This document shows positions 63,541 to 64,000 of a stretch of 64,000 nt of DNA, piece after piece. Both the position numbers and the translations under genes were made by a program. The DNA is from an uncultured Roseburia sp. (GTDB lineage Bacteria > Bacillota > Clostridia > Lachnospirales > Lachnospiraceae): assembly GCA_947062675.1 (NCBI GenBank), contig CAMSQM010000003.1, forward strand, positions 43,556-107,555, given 5' to 3'. Below the pieces are notes generated by a model, which saw nothing but the letters and a program-made list of their open reading frames with translations, ran no database searches and was not told the DNA's origin. How positions within the stretch are numbered: the stretch's first letter is position 1; each line of letters opens with the position of its first letter.

Positions 63541-63569
63541 TTGAAATATACCGTCATATTTGCTATAAT
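63541..63569 (+). promoter_or_regulatory. Promoter of the last gene
   Basis: TTGAAA (63541-63546), a 17-bp spacer and perfect TATAAT (63564-63569). A second TATAAT at 63500-63505 has no good -35. Confidence 0.75.
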
Positions 63570-63643
63570 AGGAACCGTATACATGTGAGCAGGCAATTGT
63601 CTGTCGGGATATACAATATTCAGTGGGAATCGAGGAATCAGAT

Positions 63644-63955
63644 ATGGCATTATTGGAACAGTGGCAGAAGATTGCCTATAATGAAAAAACGGATAAGGGC
63701 GAGCTGCAGAGATTCTGGCAGAGATATTTTCTGCTGGAGAAAGGTGTCTATGAGAAGCTTCTGACGAATCCGGATGAGAAGGCCGAGGGGACAGTGAAGG
63801 AGCTGGCTGAGCGCTACGGGCTGAGCGTTATGGAGATGACCGGTTTTCTGGACGGAATCAACGACAGTCTGACGGAGGCGAACCCGATCGACACCATGGA
63901 GGAGGACACGCATGTCAGTCTTGCCTTTGATAAGGTGAAGCTTTATCAGAATATG
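63644..63955 (+). CDS. Probable SEC-C domain protein, 5-prime part only
   Basis: The first 104 residues are present (MALLEQWQKIAYNEKTDKGE at the start, then an acidic helical region). They resemble clostridial ~160-residue proteins that end in a SEC-C zinc motif. The zinc motif itself would lie past the end of the sequence, so this call rests on recalled similarity only. The reading frame stays open into the adapter sequence at 63956, so the last 15 codons of the window must not be translated as protein. Confidence 0.55.
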
Positions 63956-64000
63956 AGATCGGAAGAGCGTCGTGTAGGGAAAGAGTGTGGTACCTTGTGT
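63956..64000. other. Sequencing adapter and index at the contig end (artefact)
   Basis: Bases 63956-63988 match, base for base, the 33-nt Illumina TruSeq read-through adapter starting AGATCGGAAGAGCGTCGTGT. Eight bases follow (GGTACCTT, 63989-63996), fitting an i5 index, and then GTGT (63997-64000), the first bases of the next constant segment. This is library sequence and not bacterial DNA. Confidence 0.97.

Overview
The window looks like a contig end from a spore-forming, anaerobic, moderately GC-rich Clostridia genome, most likely Lachnospiraceae. The evidence is an alpha/beta-type small acid-soluble spore protein, a Gram-positive PolC, an [FeFe]-hydrogenase-like protein, a PPi-type phosphofructokinase, DUF4364 and DUF1385 proteins, and strong GGAGG ribosome binding sites. 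The last 45 bases are not genomic. They match a library adapter, an 8-base index and the start of the next adapter segment, so the usable sequence stops at about 63955.

Layout. 1-2.7 kb: a BlaR1-like membrane metalloprotease and a BlaI-type repressor behind two palindromic operators, then an HPr-like protein without the phosphorylatable His. 2.8-5.8 kb: a LysR regulator divergent from leuCD. 5.8-12.2 kb: accessory genes (an AP2-domain protein, cytidine deaminase, flavodoxin, a membrane MerR/membrane MutS-like pair, a flavin reductase, DUF4364). 12.3-19.3 kb: malic enzyme, then the conserved block rho-rpmE-DUF1385-prmC-prfA and mscL. 19.4-25.9 kb: a secreted three-repeat protein and two polytopic chemoreceptors flanking malQ and a Nudix gene. 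25.9-32.2 kb: DegV, LysR, a TetM/EF-G-like GTPase fused to a YacP/Rae1-type NYN nuclease, a small protein and a hydrogenase-like protein. 32.3-37.4 kb: purA, a HAD phosphatase, glycerate kinase and PPi-PFK. 37.4-44.2 kb: rpmB, divergent asp23-fakA-recG, a spore protein, a VanZ-like protein and a PHP phosphoesterase. 44.3-50.9 kb: cheW with a chemoreceptor, a Na/Pi symporter, DUF368, a polysaccharide deacetylase and a bactofilin. 50.9-61.9 kb: the canonical chain pyrH-frr-uppS-cdsA-dxr-rseP-ispG-polC. 62-64 kb: a GH29 fucosidase and the start of a probable SEC-C protein.

How the genes work together. Much of the window is housekeeping: translation termination and recycling, undecaprenyl phosphate and isoprenoid supply (dxr, ispG, uppS, with DUF368 as probable carrier recycler), phospholipid synthesis and replication. 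fakA and a degV gene could form a fatty acid kinase. The most promising unusual element is the GTPase-nuclease fusion at 27762-30620. It joins a ribosome A-site-binding fold to an A-site mRNA endonuclease fold and may be a one-protein ribosome-clearing or ribosome-rescue device. Other candidates are the membrane MerR/MutS pair, the AP2 protein, the disordered Rho insert, and a 22-bp-periodic site array upstream of purA. No rRNA, tRNA, CRISPR array, insertion sequence or prophage was seen.
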